Assembly: GCA_030652805.1 (NCBI GenBank)
Contig: JAUSPT010000044.1
Coordinates: 1-55,606, forward strand
Direction of reading: 5' to 3'
DNA from: a bacterium
Lineage (GTDB): Bacteria; JAHJDO01
Length of the DNA: 55,606 nt
Shown: positions 1 to 8,512 of the stretch, piece by piece
How positions within the stretch are numbered: position 1 is the stretch's first letter
How the letters are laid out: each line of letters begins with the position of its first letter
Program-made: the position numbers and the translations under genes
The notes under the pieces: generated by a model
Told to the model about the DNA's origin: nothing
What the model saw: only the letters and a program-made list of their open reading frames with translations
The model's database searches: none

Positions 1-90
1 CAAGGAGTTATCCACAATATGCACATAATTAACAAAAAGAAAAAGTTTGATCAAAAAGAAAAATTTACTACTACTAATCTTAACAAAATA

Positions 91-131
91 GGACATTTCT
101 AAATGTTTTAAAAGCGGACATTTCTAAATGT
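91..131. repeat. Two tandem palindromic sites upstream of rpmA
   Basis: GGACATTTCTAAATGT occurs at 91-106 and again, identical, at 116-131. Each copy contains the perfect palindrome ACATTT-CT-AAATGT. The copies are 25 bp apart start to start, and the second ends just before the TTGACA hexamers of the rpmA promoter. This could be a double operator or the remnant of a mobile-element end. No protein partner is visible in the window. Confidence 0.6.
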
Positions 132-146
132 GGTTGACACACTTAC

Positions 147-175
147 TTGACAATAGATCAGAAAATCAATATACT
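147..175 (+). promoter_or_regulatory. Sigma-70 promoter of the rpmA operon
   Basis: TTGACA at 147-152, a 17-bp spacer and TATACT at 170-175 form a near-consensus vegetative promoter. A second TTGACA at 134-139 overlaps its upstream side. The expected start of transcription is near 182, leaving a short leader that contains the AGGAG ribosome site at 196-200 before the ATG at 208. Confidence 0.8.
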
Positions 176-207
176 CCCCAATACATTAAAAAGTCAGGAG
201 ATATAGT

Positions 208-468
208 ATGGCACATAAAAAGGGACTGGGAAGTTCGAGGAATGGGAGAGATAGCGCAGGTAAGAGACTTGGCATAAAGTGTTCTGGTGGACAGACTGTA
301 AAAGCTGGTAGTATTATTGTTCGTCAGCGTGGAACAAAATTCTCTCCAGGAAAAAACGTTGGTTGTGGAAGAGATTGGACATTATTTTCTAAAATAAGCG
401 GTGTGGTCTGTTTTGAAAATATCAGCTCCAGAAAATGCGTAAGTGTCTATGAGCCAAATGCAAAATGA
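208..468 (+). CDS. rpmA: 50S ribosomal protein L27
   Basis: This 86-residue basic protein is ribosomal protein L27, located at the peptidyl-transferase centre of the large subunit. The N-terminus [16 protein letters not shown] and the following [20 protein letters not shown] stretch are the family signature, and the length is normal. AGGAG at 196-200 lies 7 bases before the ATG. In most bacteria rplU precedes rpmA; here 207 bases of non-coding sequence with a promoter precede it, so rpmA starts its own operon. Its stop overlaps the dxr start (ATGA), which implies translational coupling. Confidence 0.97.
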   Translation: MAHKKGLGSSRNGRDSAGKRLGIKCSGGQTVKAGSIIVRQRGTKFSPGKNVGCGRDWTLFSKISGVVCFENISSRKCVSVYEPNAK

Positions 469-1598
469 AAAACATTGCTGTTCTTGGAGCAACAGGTTCA
501 ATTGGCAGAAATACTCTTGAGATTGTAGAATCCTTTCCTGACAAATTCAAAGTTACAGCCATATCAGGCAAAGCTAATGTCAACCTTTTAGAAAAGCAGA
601 TAAATCAGTTTCATCCCAAATTTGTTGTAGTAATGGACGAGAATACGCAAAATCAACTTTGCGGCCGCATCAAAGATAAAAAGATAAAAATAGAATACGG
701 AGATGAAAGTCTCGTCAAAATATCGACACTTGATGAAGTTGATATTGTAGTATCAGCAATCACGGGTATAACCGGACTAATCCCAACCTTAGAAGCAATA
801 AAAAAAGGCAAGCATATTGCAATTGCAGCTAAGGAACTGTTGGTTGCTGCAGGAGAAATTATGCTGAAAGAGGTTAGGAAAAATAGAGTAAAACTCCTTC
901 CTGTGGATAGTGAACATAATGCCATTTTTCAGTGCGTTGAGGGAAAATCAAAGAAGGATATAAAGAGAATTATCCTTACAGCTTCAGGAGGTCCATTTTA
1001 CAAAGAAAAAAACTTGCATAATATTAGTCCTGAGCAGGCATTAGCTCACCCCGTATGGGAAATGGGGAGAAAAATCAGCATAGATTCTGCAACGCTTATG
1101 AATAAGGGCTTGGAAGTCATAGAAGCGCACTGGTTGTTTGGAATAGATATCTCAAAAATTGAGATCATCATACATCCTGAATGCATTATCCATTCCATGG
1201 TAGAATTTATTGATGGGTCAGTATTTGCCTTGCTTGGAATTCCTGATATGAAAATGCCTATTCAGTACGCATTAACGTATCCGGAGCGAATGCCTACACA
1301 ACTAGAGCCTTTAGACTTAACAAAAATATCCCTGTTCCATTTTTCAGTTCCGAACTTTGATAAATTCCCATGCCTGAAACTTGCTTATGAAGCAGGCACA
1401 ATTGGCGGAACTATGCCTGCTGTTCTTAATAGTGCAAACGATGTTGCTGTTAATCTGTTTCTTAAGAAAAAAATAAAATTTTCGTATATTCCTCAACTAA
1501 TAGAAAAGGTTATGAATAAACATAATGTTATTCAAAATCCATGCCTTGATGATATCCTTGAATCTGATGCTTGGGCGAGGGAAACATGTTTGCTCTAA
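465..1598 (+). CDS. dxr: 1-deoxy-D-xylulose 5-phosphate reductoisomerase
   Basis: Dxr converts 1-deoxy-D-xylulose 5-phosphate to 2-C-methyl-D-erythritol 4-phosphate with NADPH, the committed step of the MEP isoprenoid pathway in the cytoplasm. The Rossmann motif GATGSIG lies at residues 8-14. The metal/substrate segment [11 protein letters not shown] is near residue 148 and the catalytic-loop stretch [13 protein letters not shown] near residue 210. At 377 residues it is full length. It starts inside the rpmA stop codon and overlaps the rseP start by 13 bases. The order dxr-rseP-ispG is a common bacterial arrangement. Confidence 0.97.
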   Translation: MKNIAVLGATGSIGRNTLEIVESFPDKFKVTAISGKANVNLLEKQINQFHPKFVVVMDENTQNQLCGRIKDKKIKIEYGDESLVKISTLDEVDIVVSAITGITGLIPTLEAIKKGKHIAIAAKELLVAAGEIMLKEVRKNRVKLLPVDSEHNAIFQCVEGKSKKDIKRIILTASGGPFYKEKNLHNISPEQALAHPVWEMGRKISIDSATLMNKGLEVIEAHWLFGIDISKIEIIIHPECIIHSMVEFIDGSVFALLGIPDMKMPIQYALTYPERMPTQLEPLDLTKISLFHFSVPNFDKFPCLKLAYEAGTIGGTMPAVLNSANDVAVNLFLKKKIKFSYIPQLIEKVMNKHNVIQNPCLDDILESDAWARETCLL

Positions 1599-2929
1599 AT
1601 TGGCTGATTCATATACTCCCATTTATTGTTGTAATAAGTGTTCTGGTTTTTGTACATGAACTAGGACATTTTCTTGTAGCTAAAAGGTTTGGCATTAAAG
1701 TAGAAAAATTCTCTCTGGGATTTGGCCCTAAGCTTATTGGCTTTCAGAAAGGGGATACAGAATACCTAGTTTCTGCCGTACCTTTAGGAGGATATGTAAA
1801 ACTTGCAGGAGAATCTACTGAAGAAAAAACAGGTGCTGTATGGGAGTTCTATTCTAAGGGGCCTTTTCAGAGAATCCTTGTAATACTTGCAGGCCCTTTT
1901 ATGAATATACTGCTGGCAATTTTTGTCTTCTCTTGTATCTTCTTTACAGGAATAGAACTACCCTATTTTGAGGCTAAAATCGGAGAAATAACCGAAGATT
2001 CGCCTGGTTCCAAAGCTGACCTGAAAGTGGGAGATACAATATTGAAAGCCAATGGCAAACAAATCAAAGATTGGAGCAAGTTCCAACGCATTATCCTGAC
2101 TCATCCAAATCATGCACTGTCTATACTTATTGATAGAAACGGAGAAAGAAAAAGCATTCAGGTCAAAACAGAGTTCAACAAAGAAAAAGGAGGCGGGTAC
2201 TTGGGAGTTTCTCCATTTATTCCGCCTGTAATAGGAATTGTTGAGCCTGAAAGCCCTGCATACAAAGCAGGTATTAGAAAAGGAGATGTTGTTCTATTTA
2301 TTAGTGGCAAACAAATGTCCTCGTGGAATGATATGGCAAGGAGTATTCATAACAGTGCAGGAGAGAAAATCTCACTTATAATAATGCGTGAAAGGAAGCA
2401 ATTGGAAATAAGTGTTGTGCCTAAACTTAATAAAACACTAAACATTGGTCTCATAGGAATAATTCCTGAATTTAAGACAATAACACGTAAATATGGTCCA
2501 ATCGGAGCATTTGTTCAAGGATGCAATCAAACCATAAGTTTAATAGGGCTCACGTATAGGTCTATATGGATGCTTATAAAAAGGGAAATATCTATTAAAA
2601 CACTTGGTGGCCCCATAATGATTGCACAGCTTGCAGACAAACAGGCAAAAGCAGGACTTGTGAACCTGTTTTACCTGCTTGCTTTAATAAGCATAAACCT
2701 TGCTGTAATTAATATGCTTCCAATCCCTGTGCTTGATGGCGGGCATACACTCTTCTTTTTAATAGAAGCCATAAAAGGCAAACCAGTCAGTGAGAAATGG
2801 CTTGAATGGACAACAAAATTCGGCATTGCGCTTCTTGTAACTTTGATGGTATACGTAACATTTAATGATATTATGAGAAATGTTGGAGATAAAATAAAAA
2901 ATGTCTTCTCCTCCACTCAAACGCCGTAA
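1586..2929 (+). CDS. rseP: RIP metalloprotease RseP (site-2 protease)
   Basis: This is an intramembrane zinc protease of the S2P family that cleaves membrane-bound anti-sigma factors and signal-peptide remnants. HELGH at residues 24-28 is the zinc motif in the first membrane helix. Two PDZ domains occupy roughly residues 115-290. NMLPIPVLDGGH near residue 380 is the third-helix LDG motif that completes the zinc site. I take the ATG at 1586, preceded by GAGG, over an in-frame TTG at 1571; this gives 447 residues. It overlaps dxr upstream and ispG downstream, so the four genes are tightly coupled. Confidence 0.96.
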   Translation: MFALNWLIHILPFIVVISVLVFVHELGHFLVAKRFGIKVEKFSLGFGPKLIGFQKGDTEYLVSAVPLGGYVKLAGESTEEKTGAVWEFYSKGPFQRILVILAGPFMNILLAIFVFSCIFFTGIELPYFEAKIGEITEDSPGSKADLKVGDTILKANGKQIKDWSKFQRIILTHPNHALSILIDRNGERKSIQVKTEFNKEKGGGYLGVSPFIPPVIGIVEPESPAYKAGIRKGDVVLFISGKQMSSWNDMARSIHNSAGEKISLIIMRERKQLEISVVPKLNKTLNIGLIGIIPEFKTITRKYGPIGAFVQGCNQTISLIGLTYRSIWMLIKREISIKTLGGPIMIAQLADKQAKAGLVNLFYLLALISINLAVINMLPIPVLDGGHTLFFLIEAIKGKPVSEKWLEWTTKFGIALLVTLMVYVTFNDIMRNVGDKIKNVFSSTQTP

Positions 2930-3971
2930 CACCAGGCCTGTTAAAGTCGGAAATATTATAATAGGCGGCGGTGCGCCAATATCTGTCCAGTCCATGACAA
3001 AAACAGACACCGGAGATATTGATGCTACAGTTAGACAGATAAGTAGTCTTGAGAAGACAGGGTGCGAGATTATAAGAGTGGCAGTTCCTGATATCAAAGC
3101 AGCAAAATGCTTGGGAAAAATAAAAAAACAGATTAATATCCCTCTTGTTGCAGATATACATTTTGACTACAAACTTGCATTGGAAGCAATAAAACAGGGT
3201 GTTGATAAATTAAGACTTAACCCGGGAAATATTTCCAGTCAAAAGCATCTTAGTATGATCATCTCCGCAGCCGCAGAGAAAGACATAGCAATCAGAATAG
3301 GTGTAAATGCGGGCTCAATAAAAAAAAATCCGAAATCCGAAATCCGAAATCCGAAATTAATGGTAGGAGAGTGTCTTAAGTATCTAAAGATTTTTGAAAA
3401 GCGTAAATTTTACAACATTATCATATCCCTTAAATCTTCAGACGTACTCTCTACAGTGGAAGCTTACAGGCAAATGGCAAGTAAATGCGATTATCCGTTT
3501 CACCTTGGTATTACAGAGGCAGGTCCATTGCCTGAAGGACTTATTAAATCCTCTGTTGGCCTGGGCATACTCCTCTCAGAAGGCATTGGAGATACTCTCA
3601 GGGTTTCATTGACTGCGCCTCCTGAAGAAGAAGTAAAAGCAGGCTTCCAGATATTACAATCACTAAAACTCAGAGAATATGGTCCGGAGATCATCTCCTG
3701 TCCTACTTGTGGCAGATGCAAAATTGATGTTATAAAAATTGTAACTAAATTAAAAAAACAGCTTGAACCCATTGCCTTACAATTGCCATCTATAAAGATT
3801 GCTGTTATGGGTTGCGAAGTAAACGGACCAGGGGAAGCCAAAGAAGCTGATATTGGAATTGCAGGAGGAAAAATCTCAGGGATTCTGTTCTGCAAGGGAA
3901 AAATCGTCAAAAGAGTCAAAAAAGAAAAACTTGTTCAGGAACTGATAAGCGGAATAAAAATCCCCCGTTGA
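2901..3971 (+). CDS. ispG: 4-hydroxy-3-methylbut-2-en-1-yl diphosphate synthase
   Basis: IspG (GcpE) is the [4Fe-4S] enzyme that reduces MEcPP to HMBPP in the MEP pathway. The C-terminal cluster ligands are visible as SCPTCGRC and GCEVNGPGE, and the N-terminal TIM-barrel contains VQSMTKTDT and LVADIHFD. The gene starts within the last 29 bases of rseP. Near residues 140-153 the protein contains the peptide KKNPKSEIRNPKL, encoded by a 7-bp tandem repeat (3327-3354) that is not part of the family's conserved sequence. The reading frame is kept, so the enzyme is probably active. A terminator overlaps its stop codon. Confidence 0.96.
   Translation: MSSPPLKRRNTRPVKVGNIIIGGGAPISVQSMTKTDTGDIDATVRQISSLEKTGCEIIRVAVPDIKAAKCLGKIKKQINIPLVADIHFDYKLALEAIKQGVDKLRLNPGNISSQKHLSMIISAAAEKDIAIRIGVNAGSIKKNPKSEIRNPKLMVGECLKYLKIFEKRKFYNIIISLKSSDVLSTVEAYRQMASKCDYPFHLGITEAGPLPEGLIKSSVGLGILLSEGIGDTLRVSLTAPPEEEVKAGFQILQSLKLREYGPEIISCPTCGRCKIDVIKIVTKLKKQLEPIALQLPSIKIAVMGCEVNGPGEAKEADIGIAGGKISGILFCKGKIVKRVKKEKLVQELISGIKIPR
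3327..3354. repeat. AATCCGA tandem repeat (x4) inside ispG
   Basis: Four perfect head-to-tail copies of the heptamer AATCCGA lie within the ispG reading frame and encode a SEIRNPK-type peptide. Related sequence (AATCCGAAATCC) appears in the non-coding stretch near 27006-27017. The repeat type therefore occurs between genes as well as within this one. Confidence 0.85.
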
Positions 3972-4000
3972 AGGGGGATTCAGCCCCCGCCCTTTTTTTT
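3959..4000 (+). terminator. Rho-independent terminator of the rpmA-ispG operon
   Basis: AATCCCCC (3959-3966) and GGGGGATT (3973-3980) form an 8-bp stem around the ispG stop codon. The run of eight T at 3993-4000 follows. An alternative stem pairs GGGGG (3973-3977) with CCCCC (3984-3988) and sits closer to the T run, so the two structures compete for the same G tract. Confidence 0.75.
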
Positions 4001-4035
4001 ATGATTTTGGGATGGTGGGGTATAATTAGGGGTAT

Positions 4036-5232
4036 ATGAAAAAGGAGCGAGAGAATAAGAGGGGATTGTATAACGAAATAATGATGTCAATAATAGACCT
4101 TGAATATACAATGATAAGAATTAAAGCTATTTTAGAAGGGCCTGAGCCTAATAAAAACAGTGCTAAGTTCTATGACTCTGATGGAAAATTTCGCAATAAA
4201 AAAGTTGAATTATTGCTACAACTTGTAGAACGTATAGATAATCCTGAGGTAAAGAGAAAATTTTGGTCTTTAATGGGTTTTCCCTTTCTGAGCCCTCCTC
4301 TCAAAAGCCCAATGATTGGGGAACCTTCCTCTGCAAGAAGATATTATATGAGGACTAGAATGGCTATTTATAAGAATTGTGATTACGGATTTTTTCTTTA
4401 CATAAAATCAAAAAAGCAAAAAGAGGCTGTGGATGGTTTTTATGAACGGTTAAAAAACGAAAATAAATTTAAGGAGATTATTCAAGCTAAACAAATTCCA
4501 GAGAGTTATGTGAAACTTTTATCCTGTATATATTCCATTCTTCGAAATGAAGATATGTTATTACAAAGTGATTCTCTTTTAAATTGCACAGAAAACATAG
4601 CTTATAGAATGCATTCACTTATCGTTGAAATTCGCAAAAATGAGACTCCTTTCGAAGATATATCTCATATGAATAAATTGGAGAATTTAATGAATTTAGT
4701 CTCTTCAATAAACAGTGAAATACGCACAATACGCTTTGAGAGGGTAGAAGAGGAACTTAGCCCGATTAATTTAGAAATCAATCAGGACAAAAAAGACCTC
4801 AAAAAACAAATAAAAAAGTATAATTTGCCAAACGCGCTTGGGGAAAGTTTAGACAACATTGAAAAAAAATTGCGAGAATCTAAAACCAAGTTTGACTATA
4901 AAAGTTGTATTGACCATATACGAAGTTTTATAGAATCACTACTAATAACAATTGCGAAAAATGTTCGATTAATTTGCGAAATACCAATAACAGAGCCTTT
5001 GGATAAATTTGTTGCAGCCAGAAATTACCTAAAAAACAAGAGTGTTGGATTTTACAGTGTGAAGCAAGACAAATTATTGGAGGGCATTTATGCATTTCTA
5101 TCTGATTCAGGAACCCATAAGTTAACATCAGACAAAGAATATGCTCGACTTGGGATAAACACTGCAGTTGAATCTGCTCTTTTTCTGTTTAAAAGACTTG
5201 AGAAGTACTCTGCTGAGAAGGGGAATAAGTAA
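4036..5232 (+). CDS. Uncharacterised protein, possible HEPN/Abi-like C-terminus
   Basis: I cannot name this 398-residue soluble protein. It has no signal peptide or membrane segment and is mostly predicted helical, with charged stretches around residues 235-290. The last 100 residues run FLSDSGTHKLTSDKEYARL followed by an amphipathic helix. This resembles, from memory, C-terminal helical domains of abortive-infection/HEPN-type proteins; that is a weak inference. TATAAT at 4021-4026 and AGGGG just before the ATG could drive it separately, since a terminator precedes it. It interrupts the usual ispG-proS neighbourhood, which fits an accessory insertion. Confidence 0.6.
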   Translation: MKKERENKRGLYNEIMMSIIDLEYTMIRIKAILEGPEPNKNSAKFYDSDGKFRNKKVELLLQLVERIDNPEVKRKFWSLMGFPFLSPPLKSPMIGEPSSARRYYMRTRMAIYKNCDYGFFLYIKSKKQKEAVDGFYERLKNENKFKEIIQAKQIPESYVKLLSCIYSILRNEDMLLQSDSLLNCTENIAYRMHSLIVEIRKNETPFEDISHMNKLENLMNLVSSINSEIRTIRFERVEEELSPINLEINQDKKDLKKQIKKYNLPNALGESLDNIEKKLRESKTKFDYKSCIDHIRSFIESLLITIAKNVRLICEIPITEPLDKFVAARNYLKNKSVGFYSVKQDKLLEGIYAFLSDSGTHKLTSDKEYARLGINTAVESALFLFKRLEKYSAEKGNK

Positions 5233-5338
5233 GATATAGCTGTTATATAAAAAAACGACACATCGCCCTTTCTCCAAATACCTCAACAACATTTGTTGAT
5301 ATCGTTGACAAAATTCTTGCTCTCACCAAATCTACAAT

Positions 5339-5362
5339 AACCGCCAGCTAAAGCAGGCGGTT
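5339..5362. repeat. Hairpin at the end of the MFS gene
   Basis: AACCGCC (5339-5345) and GGCGGTT (5356-5362) form a perfect 7-bp stem with a 10-base loop that spans the MFS stop codon. There is no T run on either side, so intrinsic termination is doubtful. The last residues of the MFS protein are encoded by this element and its flank. Confidence 0.5.
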
Positions 5363-6640
5363 GCGACGGAGGGGACACAAAACTGATATAAGGGCTAAAA
5401 ATCGCGAAAAAGAATCGGGTAAAAGCAGAACTATATAAATTGTAGATATAATAGTTAATCCGCCAAGAAAACCAAACGCTCCGGCAGGAGATAATCCAAT
5501 CACTTCAAGAATTAACCACAACATTCCTGAAGCTGCCAAAATACCAGTGAAGGACAGGAAATTAGTTGTAGCCAGAAACTTACCTCTTGAATCTTTCGGG
5601 CTGTTTTCCTGAATATACGCATTGAGCGGAATAACAAAAAACCCGCTGGAGATACCAAGAAAAACAAGGCAAATAACTGTGAATGGAATAGATGCATATG
5701 AAAATGCAAGAAGTATTGAGAAAATGCTTAATCCAACTGAACCCAATGGTACAAATCCAAACTCAATCTTTCCTCTTGAGAGCTTTCCAGCAAGAAAACT
5801 GCCTGTACCCACGCCAAGAGCAACTACAGTGAGCAATAATCCTGTTGCAAGCTGTGAAACATGCATCATCTTACTGGTATATAAGAGGATATTTAATTGA
5901 AATAAAGCTCCTAGAAACCAGAAATAGACTATGCCTGTCATAGAAAGATACATCGGGCGTTTTTCCTTTACAATCTTTATTGTGGACCAGATATCGCTAA
6001 GAAAATTTATTTGGAATTTGCGTTTTGACCCGGATGGAAGAACCTTATGAATGTAAAAACTTGTTATTATTCCCAGTAATGAGATTATAATGAATGCAAT
6101 TGACCCAAGATATGCTTTTCCTTTAACTGCTGTCATCAGAAATCCTCCGAATGCCATGCCGAGAATTATTGCCAGAAATGTCCACATCTGCATAAGCCCA
6201 TTACCTTCGGAGATTTCCTCCTCAGTAAGAACTTCCGGAAGAATTCCATATTTTGCAGGGCCGAAGAAAGCACTCTGTGTTCCCATCAAGAAAAGCACTG
6301 CATAAATAAAAGCAAAATTTCCTGAGAACAACGCAATCATGCCCAGAGTCATAATGGCAAGCTCTGCAAATTTGGCATAAATCATAATGGTCCGTTTACT
6401 AACCCGGTCAGCAAAAAAGCCGGCATAGGAAGAGAAAAGCAGAAACGGCAGGATGAAAAATGCACTTGCTGCGCTCAGATATTGAGCTCCTGCAGCGCTC
6501 TTTATCATATGCTCTACTGCAATAAAGGATATTATCAGCTTAAATGCATTATCATTAAATGCACCCAGAAATTGTGTTGCAAGAAGAGCCTTAAATCCTC
6601 TGCTTTTCAGGTTGTTATTCATGATTACAGAAAGTCTCAT
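5348..6640 (-). CDS. MFS transporter, LplT-like
   Basis: This 430-residue major-facilitator protein has about 12 hydrophobic segments. The N-terminal FLGAFNDNAFKLII is typical of the lysophospholipid transporter LplT and of the transporter half of Aas fusion proteins, which flip lysophospholipids inward for re-acylation. It begins 14 bases after the acyl-activating enzyme gene on the same strand, so the two form a probable operon. Substrate assignment rests on family resemblance and neighbour. The last dozen residues (CPLRRNRLL) look like read-through into an intergenic hairpin. An internal ATG at 6622 is an alternative start. Confidence 0.85.
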   Translation of the reverse strand: MRLSVIMNNNLKSRGFKALLATQFLGAFNDNAFKLIISFIAVEHMIKSAAGAQYLSAASAFFILPFLLFSSYAGFFADRVSKRTIMIYAKFAELAIMTLGMIALFSGNFAFIYAVLFLMGTQSAFFGPAKYGILPEVLTEEEISEGNGLMQMWTFLAIILGMAFGGFLMTAVKGKAYLGSIAFIIISLLGIITSFYIHKVLPSGSKRKFQINFLSDIWSTIKIVKEKRPMYLSMTGIVYFWFLGALFQLNILLYTSKMMHVSQLATGLLLTVVALGVGTGSFLAGKLSRGKIEFGFVPLGSVGLSIFSILLAFSYASIPFTVICLVFLGISSGFFVIPLNAYIQENSPKDSRGKFLATTNFLSFTGILAASGMLWLILEVIGLSPAGAFGFLGGLTIISTIYIVLLLPDSFSRFLALISVLCPLRRNRLL

Positions 6641-6654
6641 TTTGATGAAAAGAC

Positions 6655-8373
6655 TTAAGTTTTATCGTTTCCCGATACTATTTTTTCTACTTCTTTTCGT
6701 TTTATCTTCTGTGTTGACGTTTTGGGGAGTTCTTTTTCTGAGATCAGGAAATTTGTGATTTTCTTGTATGGAGCAAGGAGTTTGCAATGTTTGTGTATCT
6801 CTTCTCTAATAAAAGACCGAATATCTTCCTTTAATGCTAACCCATCCTTCTTAATCTTTTCCAGATTTGGAACTACAATTGCAAATACCTCTTCAGTCCC
6901 TGCCTTTATACCACTGGCAACTTTCTTCCCTAATACACATATTTCCTGTATATAAGGACTCTTTGAGAGGACTTCCTCAACTTCTTCAGGGTGGATTTTC
7001 TTCCCTCCATCAGTAATAATTATATTCTTAAGCCGACCAGTTATATAAAGATAGCCATCTTCATCAGTGTGTCCTATATCTCCTGTATGGAACCAGCCAT
7101 TAGAGAAAGCCTTCTCTGTTGCCCGCGGATTTTTATAATATCCATTCATAACCTGTGGACCTCTTATTAAAATTTCGCCTATTTTGTCTTCAGGATTCTG
7201 AGAAGCAATCTTTATCTCTGTACCGGGCAAAGGCTTTCCTACAGAACCTATCCGATTATGCCTGAATGTATTTACTGTTACAACAGGAGAGGTCTCTGTA
7301 AGTCCATAACCTTCCAGCACTGTAATACCCATTAAATTCAAATTACGGGTAATTTCAGCATCGAGTGGTGCGCCCCCTGATATAAAACACCTTAACTCCC
7401 ATCCAAACTCCTTATGAATTTTTTTAAAAAGCATTTTGCCCGGATTAATACCAAGCTTACCGAACTTAGAAGAAATATCGAGACTCATATTAAATAGCTT
7501 CCTTGTATAACGGGAGCTTGAGCTTAACCTAGATAATATTGAATGATATAAAAATTTGATAAACTTTGGGACTGCAAGTATTATTGTCGGTTGTGTTTTT
7601 CGCATTACGGCGGAAATAGAAGAAAGTTTTATCCCTTTTGACATATATGTAATCCTTGCACCTTTTGAAAGAGGAATAATAAATCCCCCTGTTATTTCAA
7701 ACATATGATTAAGAGGAAGTATTGATAAGAATCTATCCTTTTCTGAGAAACTGATTATCTTACTAATCGCCTCTATCTGATGAAGAATGTTATTGTATGT
7801 CAGCTTAACACCTTTTGGATCGCCTGTTGTGCCCGAAGTATAGACAATTGAGATTAAATCCTCATTATCAATGTCCCTATGGTATGGTTCATTTTTTCTC
7901 CACCTGAGCTCTCCAAAAGACAGAAGGTTTTCATCTGTCTTTTCATATTCAAGCGATATAAGAAAAATGTCCTTGCCAAAACCTGATATTATGCTTTTTG
8001 TTTTTTCTATATACTTGCCTGAGACTATAATAGCTCTGGCTTCCGAATGAGTAAGTATAAAACTTATTTCTTTTTCTTCTAACTTTATATCCAGAGGAAC
8101 AACAACAGCTCCTGCAGTCACTATCCCGAAAAATGCAATTCCCCATTCAGGTCTGCTTTCAGAGAAGATACAGACTCTATCTCCTTTTTCTATGCCATTC
8201 TTTATCAGTGTTGCTGAAATATCTCGGGTTCTATCAGTAAGTTCACAGTAGGTTACCATTCTCATTCTGCCATCTTTTTCGAAAATCTCCAGAGCAACTT
8301 TGTCTGAATACAGATCATTAGCCTTCTGTAAAATCTGAAGCACTGATAGTTTATTAAAGTATTTTTCCTGCAT
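6655..8373 (-). CDS. AMP-dependent acyl-CoA/acyl-ACP synthetase
   Basis: This ANL-superfamily adenylating enzyme probably activates fatty acids with ATP and transfers them to CoA or ACP. The P-loop signature YTSGTTGDPKGVKLTY is near residue 178, the A5 motif GYGLTETSP is mid-protein, and the hinge GWFHTGDIG precedes the C-terminal lid with GRLKNIIIT. I place the start at the ATG at 8373: AGAGG precedes it, and the longer in-frame TTG would put a TATAAT box inside the gene. This gives 572 residues. With the following LplT-like MFS gene it resembles a split Aas/LplT lysophospholipid repair unit. The exact acyl substrate is unknown. Confidence 0.88.
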   Translation of the reverse strand: MQEKYFNKLSVLQILQKANDLYSDKVALEIFEKDGRMRMVTYCELTDRTRDISATLIKNGIEKGDRVCIFSESRPEWGIAFFGIVTAGAVVVPLDIKLEEKEISFILTHSEARAIIVSGKYIEKTKSIISGFGKDIFLISLEYEKTDENLLSFGELRWRKNEPYHRDIDNEDLISIVYTSGTTGDPKGVKLTYNNILHQIEAISKIISFSEKDRFLSILPLNHMFEITGGFIIPLSKGARITYMSKGIKLSSISAVMRKTQPTIILAVPKFIKFLYHSILSRLSSSSRYTRKLFNMSLDISSKFGKLGINPGKMLFKKIHKEFGWELRCFISGGAPLDAEITRNLNLMGITVLEGYGLTETSPVVTVNTFRHNRIGSVGKPLPGTEIKIASQNPEDKIGEILIRGPQVMNGYYKNPRATEKAFSNGWFHTGDIGHTDEDGYLYITGRLKNIIITDGGKKIHPEEVEEVLSKSPYIQEICVLGKKVASGIKAGTEEVFAIVVPNLEKIKKDGLALKEDIRSFIREEIHKHCKLLAPYKKITNFLISEKELPKTSTQKIKRKEVEKIVSGNDKT

Positions 8374-8397
8374 CTTGATAACCTCTTTTAGCTCTTT

Positions 8398-8406
8398 ATT
8401 ATACCA
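8398..8406 (-). promoter_or_regulatory. Extended -10 promoter of the acyl-synthetase operon
   Basis: On the minus strand TGGTATAAT matches the extended -10 consensus (TGnTATAAT). No good -35 hexamer is visible, as is usual for this promoter class. It lies 24 bases upstream of the chosen start and back to back with the proS promoter. Confidence 0.55.
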
Positions 8407-8440
8407 TAAATACTTCAAGATTTGCGAAAATTCATTCTGC

Positions 8441-8469
8441 TTTACAACCCAGCATAGATAAATTATAAT
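8441..8469 (+). promoter_or_regulatory. Sigma-70 promoter of proS
   Basis: TTTACA at 8441-8446, a 17-bp spacer and TATAAT at 8464-8469 give a near-consensus promoter with an expected start near 8476. The leader to the proS ATG at 8513 is A/T rich and has no clear ribosome site close to the start; AGAAGG at 8481-8486 is too far upstream. Confidence 0.7.
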
Positions 8470-8512
8470 TCATAGCAATAAGAAGGTATAAATAAAAAAA
8501 GTATAAAATATT

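Noticed and set aside
8-16. TTATCCACA, a perfect DnaA box, at the window start
   Set aside because: It is a single copy with no further boxes, no AT-rich unwinding region pattern and no dnaA/dnaN nearby, so it does not support a replication origin.
2671-3161. Overlapping minus-strand frames across the rseP-ispG junction
   Set aside because: They are shadows of two well-supported plus-strand genes, with no ribosome sites or family motifs.
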